A DNA stretch of 64,000 bases from Membranipora membranacea (lineage: Eukaryota > Bryozoa > Gymnolaemata > Cheilostomatida > Membraniporidae): assembly GCA_914767715.1 (NCBI GenBank), contig OU612074.1, positions 23,794,062-23,858,061 on the forward strand, given 5' to 3'. Each line of letters begins with the position of its first letter. Position 1 is the first letter of the stretch. Position numbers and translations under genes: made by a program. This document shows positions 54,101 to 62,147 of the stretch, piece after piece. The notes beneath the pieces were generated by a model. It saw nothing but the letters and a program-made list of their open reading frames with translations, was not told the DNA's origin and did not search any database.

Positions 54101-56223
54101 TAAAACTACTTCTGACTCAGAGTTATTATTCTGTATGATGAAAGTTTAGGATAAAGTCACAGTTCTGGTACATTGTGTTATATAAAGTAACCAGGCTCAC
54201 CTGATGTTTGTGTCAGTGCGGTTGCGTCAGCTAAAGGTTCCACATATACATCTAGTGGTTGGGATTGTTGATCACTCATCAGCTGCTCCTCTCCCTGATC
54301 CTGTTGGTTTATCTGATTGTTAGTACATCTGTACTGAGTATCACCCTGTGAAGGAGAAGTCTGATGAGAGATAGGTAGAGCTGCCTGAGAAGTGTAACCA
54401 GGAAGAAATCCTCTCTGGTTGTCTGAAAGTAGAAAACCAGTACAAAATATTATTAATATATTACCACAACCAAACCAAGACAATGAATTCTCTTAAGCCA
54501 AGGTCATATTCTTGTTGAATGTATTGTATTTCACAATTGATCACAGGCACTGTTGTGAGAAAGTTTAAATTGCGGAGCAAAAATGTACTGTCCTGGTCTC
54601 CATTCAGGGGTGTACATCACTGTATCCCTTAAGGGGTGTACATCACTGTATCCCTTAAGGGGTGTACATATCACAGTCATCACTCAGGGGTGTACATCAC
54701 TGTATCCCTTAAGGGGTGTACATATCACTGTCATCACTCAGGGGTGTACATCACTGTATCCCTTAAGGGGTGTACATATCACTGTCATCACTCAGGGGTG
54801 TACATCACTCTCTCAACTCAGGGGTGTACATCACTGTATCCCTTAAGGGGTGTACATATCACTGTCATCACTCAGGGGTGTACATCACTGACATGACTCA
54901 GGGGGGTACATCACTGTCTCTACTCAGAGTTGTACATCACTGTCTCCACTCAGGGGCGTACATCAATGACTTGACTAAGGAGCACTGAATTAGATTCTTC
55001 TCTTAGAATGGAAATAGTATCATAGCGTTATACAGTATAGGACACTAAACACAGGGACTCATCTGACTGTTATCTGATTGGCTGTCCCTAGTAGCATGAA
55101 TAATAAGCCTGAGAAATTGTCTTGTTTACAAAATTGCAAACAGTAATTATACCCCTACTGTGTCGATGATTAGGGCATTTCTAGATTGCTACTAGGGACT
55201 GGCTATTTTTGCAAGCCCTTTGTTTTGCAAAAGAAAGCTAATGATGCTATTCCAGATATGGAATTCAATGCTAAGGAGTGTACATCACCGGCTCCACTAA
55301 GGGGTGTACATCACTGTCTCCACTCAGGGGTGTACATCACCGACTTCACTCAGGGGTGTACATCACTGTCTCCGCTCAGGGGTGTACATCACTGTCTCCA
55401 CTCAGGGGTGTACATCACTCTCTCCGCTCAGGGGTGTACATCACTGTCTCCACTCAGGGGTGTACATCACTCTCTCCACTCAGGGGTGTACATCACCGAC
55501 TTCACTCAGGGGTGTACATCACTGTCTCCGCTCAGGGGTGTACATCACTGTCTCCACTCAGGGGTGTACATCACTCTCTCCGCTCAGGGGTGTACATCAC
55601 TGTCTCCACTCAGGGGTGTACATCACTCTCTCCACTCAGGGGTGTACATCACTGACTCTACTCAGGGGTGTACATCACTGACTTCACTCAGGGGTGTACA
55701 TCAATGACTTGACTAAGGAGTGTACATCACCGGCGCCACTAAGGGGTGTACATCACTGTCTCCACTCAGGGGTGTACATCACTCTCTCCACTCAGGGGTG
55801 TACATCACTGACTCCACTCAGGGGTGTACATCACTGGCTCCACTCAGGGGTGTACATCACTGTCTCCACTAATGGGTGTACATCACAGTGTCACTCAGGG
55901 GTGTATATCACTGCCTCTTCTCAGGGGTGTACATCACTGCCTCTACTCAGGGTCGTATATCAGTTGTATATCACTTTCAGCTAGTCAGTGGATATTATGA
56001 CTGTACCCAGTCAGAGCTGCTGATGACCGGTTCCATTCTGAGTGTGAGTCACTTATTATATTTGTATTTACTATCATACGTAATAATAATAAGGTCCTAA
56101 CAAACAGTAATTTTTATTACAGTGCAAACTCCACTCACCACCAGCAGGGCGATCTGTCCCTGAAGCCTGACGGTCTTCATCCACCCCTTCTTGGTCTAGT
56201 TTTCTTCTCTTCGCTGGATCCAT
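23952..56223 (-). CDS. Gene A: LRR-ROC-COR-caspase fusion, complete, 20 coding exons
   Basis: Coding exons in transcript order: 56139-56223, 54201-54422, 53448-53495, 52495-52717, 52032-52076, 51741-51878, 50248-50388, 46400-46540, 40791-40931, 36950-37090, 31930-32070, 27780-29677, 27421-27498, 27012-27202, 26652-26813, 26256-26496, 25728-25901, 25278-25387, 24759-24999, 23952-24025. All have GT-AG borders and matching phases; they total 4,635 nt, a 1,544-residue protein. Order: basic N-terminus (1-28), linker (29-118), LRRs (about 120-540), ROC GTPase (about 560-740), COR (about 770-1020), a CxxC region (about 1080), caspase p20 (about 1212-1345) and p10 (about 1404-1520). ROC-COR proteins are GTP-regulated and usually carry kinase or death domains; caspases are cysteine proteases of cell death and immunity. 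Coupling LRR sensing to protease activation is inference. Splicing is predicted without transcripts; the 26652-27012 junction uses a weak donor (GTCTGT). Confidence 0.85.
24298..24736. mobile_element. hAT-like MITE in last intron of gene A
   Basis: Terminal repeats CAGGGCTCTCAACC and GGTTGAGAGCCCTG with 8-bp flanks ATGTAGCA (24290-24297) and ATGTTGCA (24737-24744), one mismatch. It is 439 bp, noncoding, and ends 22 bp from the exon 19 donor. Confidence 0.85.
24759..24999 (-). CDS. Gene A exon 19, caspase p10 C-terminal part
   Basis: Codes for IRQVVARNGVQRTDYL and then SMPQSRCTFLTEKFYLWPG, equivalent to the caspase MPQ...TLRKxLYFxPG end. A roughly 60-residue extension follows (SLRYPVLPNPTATNIEQQH). 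A hAT-like element ends 22 bp beyond the donor. Confidence 0.85.
25278..25387 (-). CDS. Gene A exon 18, caspase p10
   Basis: A 110-nt exon coding SFSSPRRASVGSPFIRALV and YKYSHRLHMEELAAS. This matches the caspase S-x-R...GSxFIxxL block that forms the S1-S3 pocket and the following helix. Gene B has the same-length exon at 19956-20065. Confidence 0.85.
25728..25901 (-). CDS. Gene A exon 17, interdomain linker and start of p10
   Basis: Codes for KREMMLGATPQAVANQ, an acidic Asp-rich stretch (SDSGDDLQDSTPEDIS) and DFIIMQSSFE, the first p10 strand. The Asp-rich stretch is where a caspase would be cleaved between large and small subunits. In gene B this is fused without intron to the preceding exon. 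Confidence 0.85.
26214..26247. repeat. (TA)n microsatellite
   Basis: TA dinucleotides with a central ATATACATATAT, just inside the intron next to the caspase catalytic exon donor. Confidence 0.9.
26256..26496 (-). CDS. Gene A exon 16, caspase p20 catalytic part
   Basis: Contains the catalytic His in TSHGDEG (residue about 1300) and the catalytic Cys in IIQACAG (about 1343). The family consensus is QACRG; Ala replaces Arg here and in gene B. KGKPKIMIIQACAG is otherwise textbook caspase. The donor GTAAGT at 26250-26255 lies beside a (TA)n tract in the following intron. Confidence 0.9.
26652..26813 (-). CDS. Gene A exon 15, caspase p20 N-terminal part
   Basis: Codes for 54 residues with the first caspase strand and substrate-pocket region: GRALIISNSYNNTRPGSEHD then MKRLWDRLGY. 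The Arg-x-Gly of TRPGSEHD corresponds to the S1-pocket Arg segment of caspases (RRGTD type). Gene B has the same with TRRGSQCD. Confidence 0.85.
27012..27202 (-). CDS. Gene A exon 14, poly-Ala linker
   Basis: A 191-nt exon with 12 consecutive GCT Ala codons, an unstable trinucleotide tract, then LDDIISIVNSETADIEIDP. The gene B equivalent (21311-21466) has a Ser/Gly-rich stretch instead of poly-Ala but keeps LDEIISIVTSDD. This is probably the caspase prodomain junction. Confidence 0.7.
27421..27498 (-). CDS. Gene A exon 13, short linker
   Basis: A 78-nt phase 1-1 exon encoding GRVTESGVQALDTYLLQF plus a few residues. Gene B has an exon of the same length and pattern (21677-21754, GSITEKGVQVLDKYI). 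It is too short for a CARD or DED; a predicted helix joining COR to the caspase is the simplest reading. Confidence 0.7.
27780..29677 (-). CDS. Gene A exon 12: last LRRs, ROC GTPase and COR domain
   Basis: A 1,898-nt uninterrupted exon. It opens with two LRRs (LKELYLSGNKKIIRLP...LKVLLLSGC), then a Ras-like ROC domain: P-loop GETMAGKTS, switch-II HDFGGQ and a G4-like LTHCDL. The COR domain follows, with the typical IPESWYNL and ILQYLHEITRVMWY segments. Near the end is a CxxC-containing stretch (FYCSHCLL) that recurs in gene B. ROC-COR modules bind and hydrolyse GTP and dimerise through COR; they are known from LRRK, MFHAS1 and DAPK-type proteins. Here no kinase follows; the donor GTGAGT at 27779 leads to caspase exons. 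No frameshift or stop is seen. Confidence 0.9.
29678..31929. other. Intron between last LRR exon and ROC-COR exon
   Basis: Contains the LINE tail 29990-30343, a fold-back SINE remnant, one hairpin arm, and block B (30480-31925), which also occurs at 39372-40785 and 48822-50243. No exon is recognised. Confidence 0.6.
29990..30343 (+). mobile_element. LINE 3' tail, diverged copy
   Basis: Matches 44110-44331 (CGACCCAAGACCTGCAAGAC..., ending AAATAAACTGAAACTGAAAC) in the intron between the ROC-COR exon and the first LRR module. Confidence 0.65.
31930..32070 (-). CDS. Gene A exon 11, two LRRs (diverged type 1)
   Basis: A 141-nt symmetric exon with LEELCLYENESLHTLP and KKLALSYCDLTEIPE. It differs from the other type 1 exons mainly at exposed positions of the LxxLxLxxN strands. 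It splices to the ROC-COR exon, completing an Arg codon (AG|G). Confidence 0.8.
35231..35363. repeat. Long hairpin in intron (module 1)
   Basis: Arms of about 62 bp (GCGATTAGTTAGTTTAAGTG... and its inverse) around an 8-bp loop CACCAGTA. Copies at 39228-39360 and 48677-48808; a single arm remains at about 30405-30470. Confidence 0.9.
35830..36162 (+). mobile_element. LINE reverse-transcriptase fragment (module 1)
   Basis: Plus-strand remnants of a non-LTR RT: FLDMSKAFDRM (about 35843), then an open frame from 35950 with GTPQGTLLGPIFWLLYI and KYGDDLT, the YxDD box. Stops and frame changes separate the pieces, so it is dead. It is carried as part of the LRR exon module. Confidence 0.85.
36950..37090 (-). 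CDS. Gene A exon 10, two LRRs (type 2)
   Basis: A 141-nt symmetric exon, type 2 (LEELRLSLNKNLHTLP). It lies beside the LINE reverse-transcriptase block of the first module, as 46400-46540 does in the second. Confidence 0.8.
39228..39360. repeat. Long hairpin in intron (module 1/2 border)
   Basis: Same element as 35231-35363 with a few mismatches between the arms. Confidence 0.9.
40791..40931 (-). CDS. Gene A exon 9, two LRRs (type 1)
   Basis: A 141-nt symmetric phase 2-2 exon identical in protein to 50248-50388. It sits at the equivalent place in the second 9-kb module and is preceded by the same intron block. Confidence 0.8.
43990..44331 (+). mobile_element. LINE 3' end (CR1/L2-like) with TGAAAC tail
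   Basis: An open frame to 44211 with HFNKIASDPEHPLFSR and TFRPKTCKTQKHAKSF resembles the C-terminus of CR1/L2-type ORF2. A 3' UTR ending AAATAAACTGAAACTGAAAC follows. Inserted only in module 2. Confidence 0.65.
44335..44622. repeat. Fold-back pair of tRNA-derived SINEs
   Basis: The ends are about 85-bp inverted repeats starting TGTGGTACGTCACAACTGTC. Inside each arm is a tRNA-like T-arm: GATTCGAGTCC (plus, about 44523) and GGTTTGAGACC (minus, about 44424). The plus one is preceded by an A-box-like TGGTGCGATGG. This reads as two tRNA-SINEs joined head to head. A collapsed remnant is at about 30340-30412. Confidence 0.7.
44793..44955. repeat. Inverted repeat with about 74-bp arms
   Basis: Left arm from AATGGCGAGGCTGCAATGTC, right arm ending GCGGCCTTGCCATT, loop of about 14 bp. 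The module 1 copy (from about 35385) keeps only the right arm and part of the left. Confidence 0.85.
45284..45616 (+). mobile_element. LINE reverse-transcriptase fragment (module 2)
   Basis: Near-identical copy of 35830-36162, 9,454 bp away, duplicated with the module and not by transposition. Confidence 0.85.
46400..46540 (-). CDS. Gene A exon 8, two LRRs (type 2)
   Basis: A 141-nt symmetric exon with LEELRLSLNKNLHTLP and KKLDLGYCDLTEIPE. It is the module partner of type 1 exons and nearly identical to 36950-37090; one Gly-to-Arg change (SIRSL for SIGSL) distinguishes them. Confidence 0.8.
48677..48808. repeat. Long hairpin in intron (module 2/3 border)
   Basis: Same element as 35231-35363, almost identical in both arms. 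Confidence 0.9.
50248..50388 (-). CDS. Gene A exon 7, two LRRs (type 1)
   Basis: A 141-nt symmetric exon, 47 residues, with LEELCLYENKSLHTLP and KKLDVGSCDLTEIPE. Its protein is identical to the exon at 40791-40931, showing a very recent duplication. Acceptor is TTACAG|T, donor AGAG|GTAAGT. Confidence 0.8.
51741..51878 (-). CDS. Gene A exon 6, two LRRs
   Basis: A 138-nt symmetric phase 2-2 exon coding 46 residues, from SIRSLDTLEVLDLS to CDFTEIPE. It is one codon shorter than its gene D equivalent (2287-2427). The spacing of L-L-L-L and the LP/IP motifs is that of plant-like/ROCO-type 23-24-residue LRRs. Confidence 0.8.
52032..52076 (-). CDS. Gene A exon 5, half-LRR micro-exon
   Basis: A 45-nt symmetric phase 2-2 exon encoding KFIVINCNLTEIPE, the C-terminal half of the same repeat type that ends every LRR exon (C-D/N-L/F-TEIPE). 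Borders are ATTAG and AGAG|GTAAC. The gene D equivalent is 2581-2625. Confidence 0.65.
52495..52717 (-). CDS. Gene A exon 4, start of the LRR region
   Basis: Codes for about 74 residues beginning YQVWYRYDSQPDIDNIP and ending in degenerate LRR-like segments (HLKQLEIEGITDVDQLE). It ends in phase 2, the phase shared by all downstream LRR exons. It differs from gene D exon 4 at nine codons, all amino-acid changing. Confidence 0.75.
53448..53495 (-). CDS. Gene A exon 3, 16-codon micro-exon
   Basis: A 48-nt symmetric exon (phase 1-1) bordered by ATGTAG and GTAAGT, encoding DETLSVQYSEGSGSRK. It keeps the frame between exons 2 and 4 and has an equivalent at 4000-4047 in gene D. Being symmetric, it could be skipped without a frameshift. 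Confidence 0.6.
54019..54102. repeat. Hairpin in gene A intron 2
   Basis: Duplicate of 4567-4648. Its arms share the sequence type GAGCGCTTAAA with the longer hairpins at 35231. Confidence 0.8.
54201..54422 (-). CDS. Gene A exon 2, Gln/Ser-rich linker
   Basis: Codes for about 74 polar residues rich in Gln, Ser, Thr and Asn, likely disordered. Borders are TTTCAG|AC and TCAG|GTGAGC, phase 1 at both ends. No known domain is recognised. Compared with gene D (4748-4969) it has roughly ten amino-acid changes, more than the surrounding intron would predict. Confidence 0.75.
54600..54975. repeat. 26-bp minisatellite in gene A intron 1, first part
   Basis: Same repeat as 6283-6892, with variants carrying CCCTTAAGG and a higher-order pair of about 54 bp. 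Interrupted on its right by the MITE 54983-55270. Confidence 0.95.
54983..55270. mobile_element. hAT-like MITE inserted in the minisatellite of gene A intron 1
   Basis: A 288-bp insert (CACTGAATTAGATTC...GAATTCAATG) splitting the 26-bp repeat array, with perfect 8-bp target duplication CTAAGGAG (54975-54982, 55271-55278). A longer relative is at about 22790-23433. Confidence 0.85.
55271..55955. repeat. 26-bp minisatellite in gene A intron 1, second part
   Basis: About 26 copies with a higher-order duplication (blocks around 55330-55490 and 55490-55620 repeat almost identically). Longer than the gene D array, so it expanded after duplication. Confidence 0.95.
56139..56223 (-). CDS. Gene A exon 1, start codon and basic N-terminus
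   Basis: Codes for 28 residues starting MDPAKRRKLD, with a KRRK basic cluster that could be a nuclear localisation signal. An in-frame TAG lies six codons upstream of the ATG, and the exon ends in G|GTGAGT (phase 1). The matching exon of gene D (6976-7060) differs by only two residues (Gln/Lys and Arg/His), supporting this as the true start. No promoter element is obvious. Confidence 0.8.
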
Positions 56224-59200
56224 GATCTTCTTACAGGACTAGATAGGCATTATGTGTATGAATCCTCTGAGTCCCTCTGTGAACTAAAATATAACGTCAA
56301 CACAAAGGCATTTAGGACATCATTATTTTCACCTGATTGTTAATGACTGTTAGATTTGGATTCAGTCTGACGTTTAACCATTATAACCCACTTACAGATA
56401 TAACAATGGTTGTGTGGCTGTATTAGGTGTAGTATCTCACAGTACTACAAGAGACACAAAACCATAAAAGTGTAGGGATGCTTCATGAGGCCTGTCTTAC
56501 AACACTAAGGGTCTACAGGGCACCAGGGTATCCGCTGATGTAGGGCCTGCATGAGTCATTACAGAGTTCTGAAAAGTACATACATATAAGGTTGAGGGTG
56601 TATTGATGTCCACCAAGCCTTCATTTGGTTTTGTGAAATGAATCTGGGTCTACGGATTGGGCCTTTAGACTGCATACACAGACTTATGACTGTCTCACAA
56701 CATCTCAAAACTGAAACCTGTAGTGTCTGTGTTGTGAGACCGCCTAGGTTGGTTTATGTCCATCCCATTGGATTGAGAACCTTAACAATATTGGTAGGCA
56801 CAATGGGCTGTACCAGCACAAACTTTCAATGTAGAATTTGGGTTGTGCCCTTAAAATACTGGACCGTATTGCTCAATGGTTGGATGATAGGACTTGTGCT
56901 ATTAGCTGACTTTGGTTACACATTAACGTACTAATAGATTGCCAGCCATCCTTTACTTTTGGTGCTTTAGTTACCAAAGTAAGCTACTTGTCCACTCCTA
57001 GCCTGTCTTAACAAGCTTTGTTCAGTGGGGGGGGGGGGGGGGGAGGGAAACTGAACACCGAACAAAGCTTGTCCCTCCATGCATAAAAAAACTTAGTATT
57101 ACTATCTAGTATTGTATGCTAGGCATGCATTGAATCTGCATTGCTATATATTTGAGAAACAGACACAGAATGTCTACAACTAAGAATATCTCCACTCATG
57201 TTGGCTCTTTCTAGCCAACCCAAGACTATTTCCTACCTTAGCATGCATCACCTAGGCTAGCATACTTTCAGCTTGTTCTAGATCTTTCAGCAAACTTCCT
57301 GTTGTTGTGAGTTTAGATTGACAAGTGATGCAGTCTTTGAGTTTCATTTTGATGACTTTTTCCATTGGGATCCCCACTTCCCAAAGACTTGGAAAACCCC
57401 AACAGAAGTGGGTCAACATCTATAAGCCGCTTGATTGGACCTTCATTGCCTAGTTAGCCAATCACAATAGCTGTTTTAATGACTCAACCCTTCCCTTTCT
57501 ACAGGCAATGATATGTCCAGGAGGGCACAACTCACATATCTTGCCTGTCATTTAATAAAACTGAAAATAATATTACGTTTTTATTTGGATTAAGGTCAAG
57601 CTGTGAGCATTCTCCCTGATGTGAGCTCACAATAAAACATAAGAAGGAAGCAATGTATATATATATATATATATATAGAGCGGTTAACGGTTAAGAACCG
57701 TTATTAAACATGCCAATTAAACAACAAACAATGACAAGAAATAATGTTGGCATAGTCATAAAAAAACGCCTTCAAACAGTCATTTATATCAGGGCTAATC
57801 AAATATGGTAGAGACTGCTTTTGAAAACTTGTTTAGTAATGAGGAAGGAACTGATTGAATTCATTAGCTTACAACACATTTTATTATCGCTATGGGCCCT
57901 TAAATTTAGCACTTGGCTATGGTTATTGTACCAGTTTTTATGACAACATGTATTTGCATAGGGGCAGCACACACACTGATTGCAGATCGACTCTGTGATA
58001 TGAGTCTCTCTGCACCGTAGTGACAATGCCGCATGAGGCCCAATTGACCTAATTAGACTTTTTTTAGAAAAGCTAACTTTTATCCAGTTTGTGTGGGGTG
58101 ACTTTACAGTTGGACAACTCACGCACGTTCGCATTAATTCAGTTGCTACTGTGCAAAGATGCCCAACCTTTTTTGATTGGTGCACATGAGCAAACTGGGC
58201 AGCACACAAATAATTACCTTATTTTCTATTCAATCTGCATGACATGACAGTTTCCGGTCCCTGATCATCAAAAGGAAGTGATCAATAAAATTCATCAAGA
58301 CAGTAGGAGAAATTGCAAAGTAACAATAGAATTAAAAATTCAAGTGTTTAACAGATTTCATTTAATAAAAATAAAACTGTATAATTTAGTGAGGTCTCAC
58401 TGAGTACATATTGACACCGCTGTTATTGTTTCTTACTTGAGGGATGGATTTCTTCTGTGTTACGACTTACGCTGAAGGTTATTCTATTTATACCCTGAAG
58501 ACCATTTGGTAAATTTGTTAGAATATTTATACATGTTCCATGTGACATGCTCCAAACCTAAATCTCAGCATCATTTGATTTCCTTTTTATGGTACTGACA
58601 CTGGCAGCGTTCATTGTGTCAAATTATATATATAGTCATGAGATAGAATTCGAGTTTTACATAGAAGAGTATGCTTGTCATAGAATACTCTGTGTGTATC
58701 ATTGGTGAGAAATAAGGAAATTCATGGTTTCCCCAGCAAACTCCCATATATAAACTGTTCATTTTACCCCCAATACATTGGTATAATAAAAACATTAACT
58801 GTCACATGATTAGAGTTTGTGCGGTTAACTGCACACCGAGTATAACAATAATTTGAAGTTTTTTGTTAATTGGCACAAAGATTTATTGTTAGGGTTATGG
58901 GGGTTGTTTCTCTTGATGTTTCATGCTAGGCAGGTGCTCTATTATACAGAATGCTGTATGCTCATGTCATGTTAATGTCAGAATGATGCATTGTGGGAAA
59001 TTTTGAGGGAATGTTCTGTTTTCGGTGCTCTGTGTGGGAATGTAGCATTTCATAGATACAATATCTTAACCCTGTGATCGACACCCCTTCTTACCACCCT
59101 CCCACATGTGATTCTATTGAAGAAGATGTTAGTAAACAAATGTGGCCCAAACAACAAATATAAGTTTATTTTAATGCCAGAGTTATGTGCCCTTGATACA

Positions 59201-59469
59201 GGTGAGAACAACTATCTACTTAATCGATGAGTTAGTTCTCACAGTAATGTTACGTTACGTTATGTCTCCGGAGAGCACATAAGATCATGTTCTCAGTATG
59301 GGAGATACGCAAGGTTGATCTTGCAAAGTATACAATATTTGAATATCTGATACATTGATACATGTATAAAAGTAAAAATGTGTACTCGGTTCAAATGAGT
59401 TCTTACAGTTCTTAGATCGTTACACACTTATGTACATATACCTACTAGTTACTCTGTGTTATATATCAG

Positions 59470-60677
59470 GTGTGTCTGGGTCGAGGAGCTAAACCAGGAG
59501 AGAGAAATATAATAGAGTTAGAAGCGAGAGCACCAGACGGAGAGTAAGTCACACATATTATAGCCAGTCTCACTGTGGGAGTGCAGGGACCGTCGCTAGC
59601 AATGTTCACTTAAATCTGTCGTCTGCAAATAGTAATTTATATTAGATTAATCAATAACCATAGTGACTGCTATTGAAAAGTTACCCACTTAGAAGACCAG
59701 CATCTGATTCAATTCAGTCATTAGCAACAGATTTTAATGACCAACATGAGTGTGGGCTCTTAAAAGTTAGCACTAAAACCATGGTTATTTAATTAGTTTT
59801 TACTACAACTTGTCTTGCATTTGCATAGGCACAGCACACCCAATAATTACCTATGTTTTCTATACAATCTGCATAACACTGTGCAGAAGACAATTCTACG
59901 AGTGAACGACTAGTTAGTGATTGCTCTAATTGAAGCTGGTCCCAGGAGTTGGTAAGTCTGCTGAATGTTCTTGTATTACTTAGAGATACATAGACAGGGA
60001 ATAAGCTGTGAGCTTAACGACTGTCAGATATGGAATTTCAACACCTCTTTACATATATCCACATTGGGCCCTGTGTACAAACCTTAAAACCTGACAGAGA
60101 TAAAGAGGTTGCCAGGATTTGGTGAGTCACCTCGCTTTATCTCTGAGAGACAGAGAGGAAGGATTTATTAGACCATATTTTACACAGATCGCACAAACTA
60201 AGGTCCCAATTTAGAGCTACGAGGAGAAGCAGAATAATATTTATACTATTAGAACATGTCCTCGACTTAATTATAGAATTATCTACTGTCTGTTTAATAT
60301 CTCTATGACAGGGACAGTTACAGCTGGATTTTGAGGGCAGTGTACCGATTACTATGAGACTGGTGGAGGGGACTGGTCCAGTCTGTATTAAAGGTTGGTA
60401 TTTTATTGTATTTTATTATATTGTATTATACTATTTTATATTTCGTTGATATATATAAAAATTATAATTTAGAAGATTAAATGTCAGCTAGAGTTTAGAT
60501 TAGCTAATTTAATGTGGCTCAATGTTAGCTAGCACCAATATTCACTAGCTAATTAAACAGAAGAAAGTGATGAATGGTGGTGGAAACGCTGGAGGAAAAA
60601 GCCCTAAAGATCTGATGAAAGCAAAGATGAAGACCAAAAAACAGATGGTTAAAAAATCCAAAAAGTTATCTTCATAA
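59470..60677 (+). CDS. Nucleoplasmin-like gene, right copy (partial model)
   Basis: Exons 59470-about 59543, 60312-60393 and 60568-60677. The first codes VCLGRGAKPGERNIIELEAR; the second GQLQLDFEGSVPITMRL and GPVCIK; the last GGNAGGKSPKDLMKAKMKTK, a Lys-rich tail and a TAA at 60675-60677. Second-to-last exon phases match (phase 1). At 59545 a T-to-A difference from the left copy makes GAG TAA GTC. This is either a nonsense codon or, read as GA|GTAAGT, a strong splice donor. No acidic tract or N-terminal exon could be placed. The family call rests on motif order, not a search. Confidence 0.55.
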
Positions 60678-61699
60678 TCTTTGTAGCCTTGGATTTTTAC
60701 AAGACGCTTTTTTTATTTTTATAATTTGAATATTACGGTGAATGACCAAATAAAACCTTGTTGGGTTTGAGTATAAAACAAATCACAGGTGTTTCAGTAT
60801 TATATGTGTAATTGTGTGCCTCTTCAGTGACTGCAAACCTCAGTAATTATATTTGCAATTCCTGTTTTTAAACGAAGCCAAATTGTGATTTATTAGAAGT
60901 TCTTTGCCCCTTTTGTAGACTGTAGCTTTTGTTGCCGGCAAATACCCAAAACTTGGTAAATTATAATACCAGTACATGCTTCTCACCAGGTAAGGGACAC
61001 ATGAGCTTCGCTTGGTGTTTGGAGGAACTACTGTCTTCTCGAATTCTTAGCCCAAACAAAGCTAGTTGAGGGTGAGTTGTAGTGTCCCTGATACCAGGGC
61101 GATGAATCCTCAGAATATAACTAGCTTCCTCACGCTGTTCGCTCATTTTGAAATATTAGTATAATGACTGAAGCATACTTTGTTGGGTAATTGTTACAGG
61201 TTTTGCTGTCATACCCCTTCCATCTCCCCAAGAGTTATTTTGCCACTTTCAGGACATGTATATTTGTGTCAGTTAACTGCCTTTGAGGTGCGCTGTGTAA
61301 TTTACTATGAGAGAAGGTTTTGACAATAACTCACATTATTTAGTCATTCTTTGCTGATGAACAGACTTGATCACATGGGGCGATGTGCGGCTGTTATCTT
61401 CTAATAACTAGAATATAGGGTTGGTGATGGGTAGGATCTTGTTTGCATGTAAGTGACCTGGTAACACCAACTTCCTTCACTTAGAACAATTGAAATGTTT
61501 AGCGAAGGCCTACAGAAAATCTTCCAAGTGTAACGATTCTTGTAACTGTCTGACTTGACTGGTGCTTAATTTATCATTATACAACAGCAGCCATTCAGAG
61601 CAAGAGAAGGAGGTGAGTAACCGTATGGATTATGAGAAAATCGAGCTTATAGTGTATTTTGAAACAGATTGAATGTTCTAGTTTACAGTTCAGTTGTAC

Positions 61700-61885
61700 A
61701 TTGAGCATTGTGGGAGCGTTGTCTTGTTTGAGTGGTGCATTGTGGGAGTGTTGTCTTGCTTGAGTGGTGCATTGTCATAGTGGTGCGTTGTTGGACTGGT
61801 GCATTGTGGGAGTGCTACCTTGTTTGAGTGGTGTGCTTTTAGAGAGTTGCATTGTGGGAATGGTGCATTGTGGGATTATTGGTTG
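61700..61885. repeat. 32-bp minisatellite, right copy
   Basis: Same GCATTGTGGGAGTG units as 16345-16555, with fewer copies. Confidence 0.8.
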
Positions 61886-61964
61886 CATGCACTGTATCTC
61901 ATACCTCCTTCGTCTGAGCCCCCAGAATTTTGCCCCCGCCCGACGGCCCACTGGTGAGGAAAGT

Positions 61965-62147
61965 CTTAAACAATGCAGGATGTTGCTAAATTTGTCGGCT
62001 TCTGTAAAATACCAGTACTTAAGAGATCTTCTAAAACTGCAACATCTTTTGAGTCTTAATCATTCCACCGACTTTATTGCTCCAGGTATGAGAGATATCC
62101 AGTCAGACTCTGGTAAAAGTAGCCTCATGTTTGGGCAATACCCATGA
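61965..62147 (+). CDS. Unrecognised small terminal exon, right copy
   Basis: This is the copy of 16640-16830: EESLKQCRMLLNLSASVKYQ to SSLMFGQYP and stop. Five to six residues differ and the frame is kept, but upstream of it an 8-bp difference (GACGGCCCACTGG versus GACGGCCCAGTGGCCCACTGG) shifts the frame. The exon start is therefore uncertain. Confidence 0.35.
   Translation, partial: LKQCRMLLNLSASVKYQYLRDLLKLQHLLSLNHSTDFIAPGMRDIQSDSGKSSLMFGQYP

Noticed and set aside
54600-55955. Possible CRISPR array
   Set aside because: Repeats are contiguous without unique spacers, and the DNA is clearly animal.
55186-55984. Long overlapping open frames of GVYIT/RGVHH repeats
   Set aside because: They are translations of a 26-bp minisatellite in several frames inside an intron; there is no start context or non-repeat coding sequence.
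56638-56934. 98-codon plus-strand frame
   Set aside because: The left copy (7481-7860) has an insertion and stops; no splice signals support it.
57799-58209. 136-codon minus-strand frame
   Set aside because: Not kept in the left copy; it lies in the same dispersed repeat.
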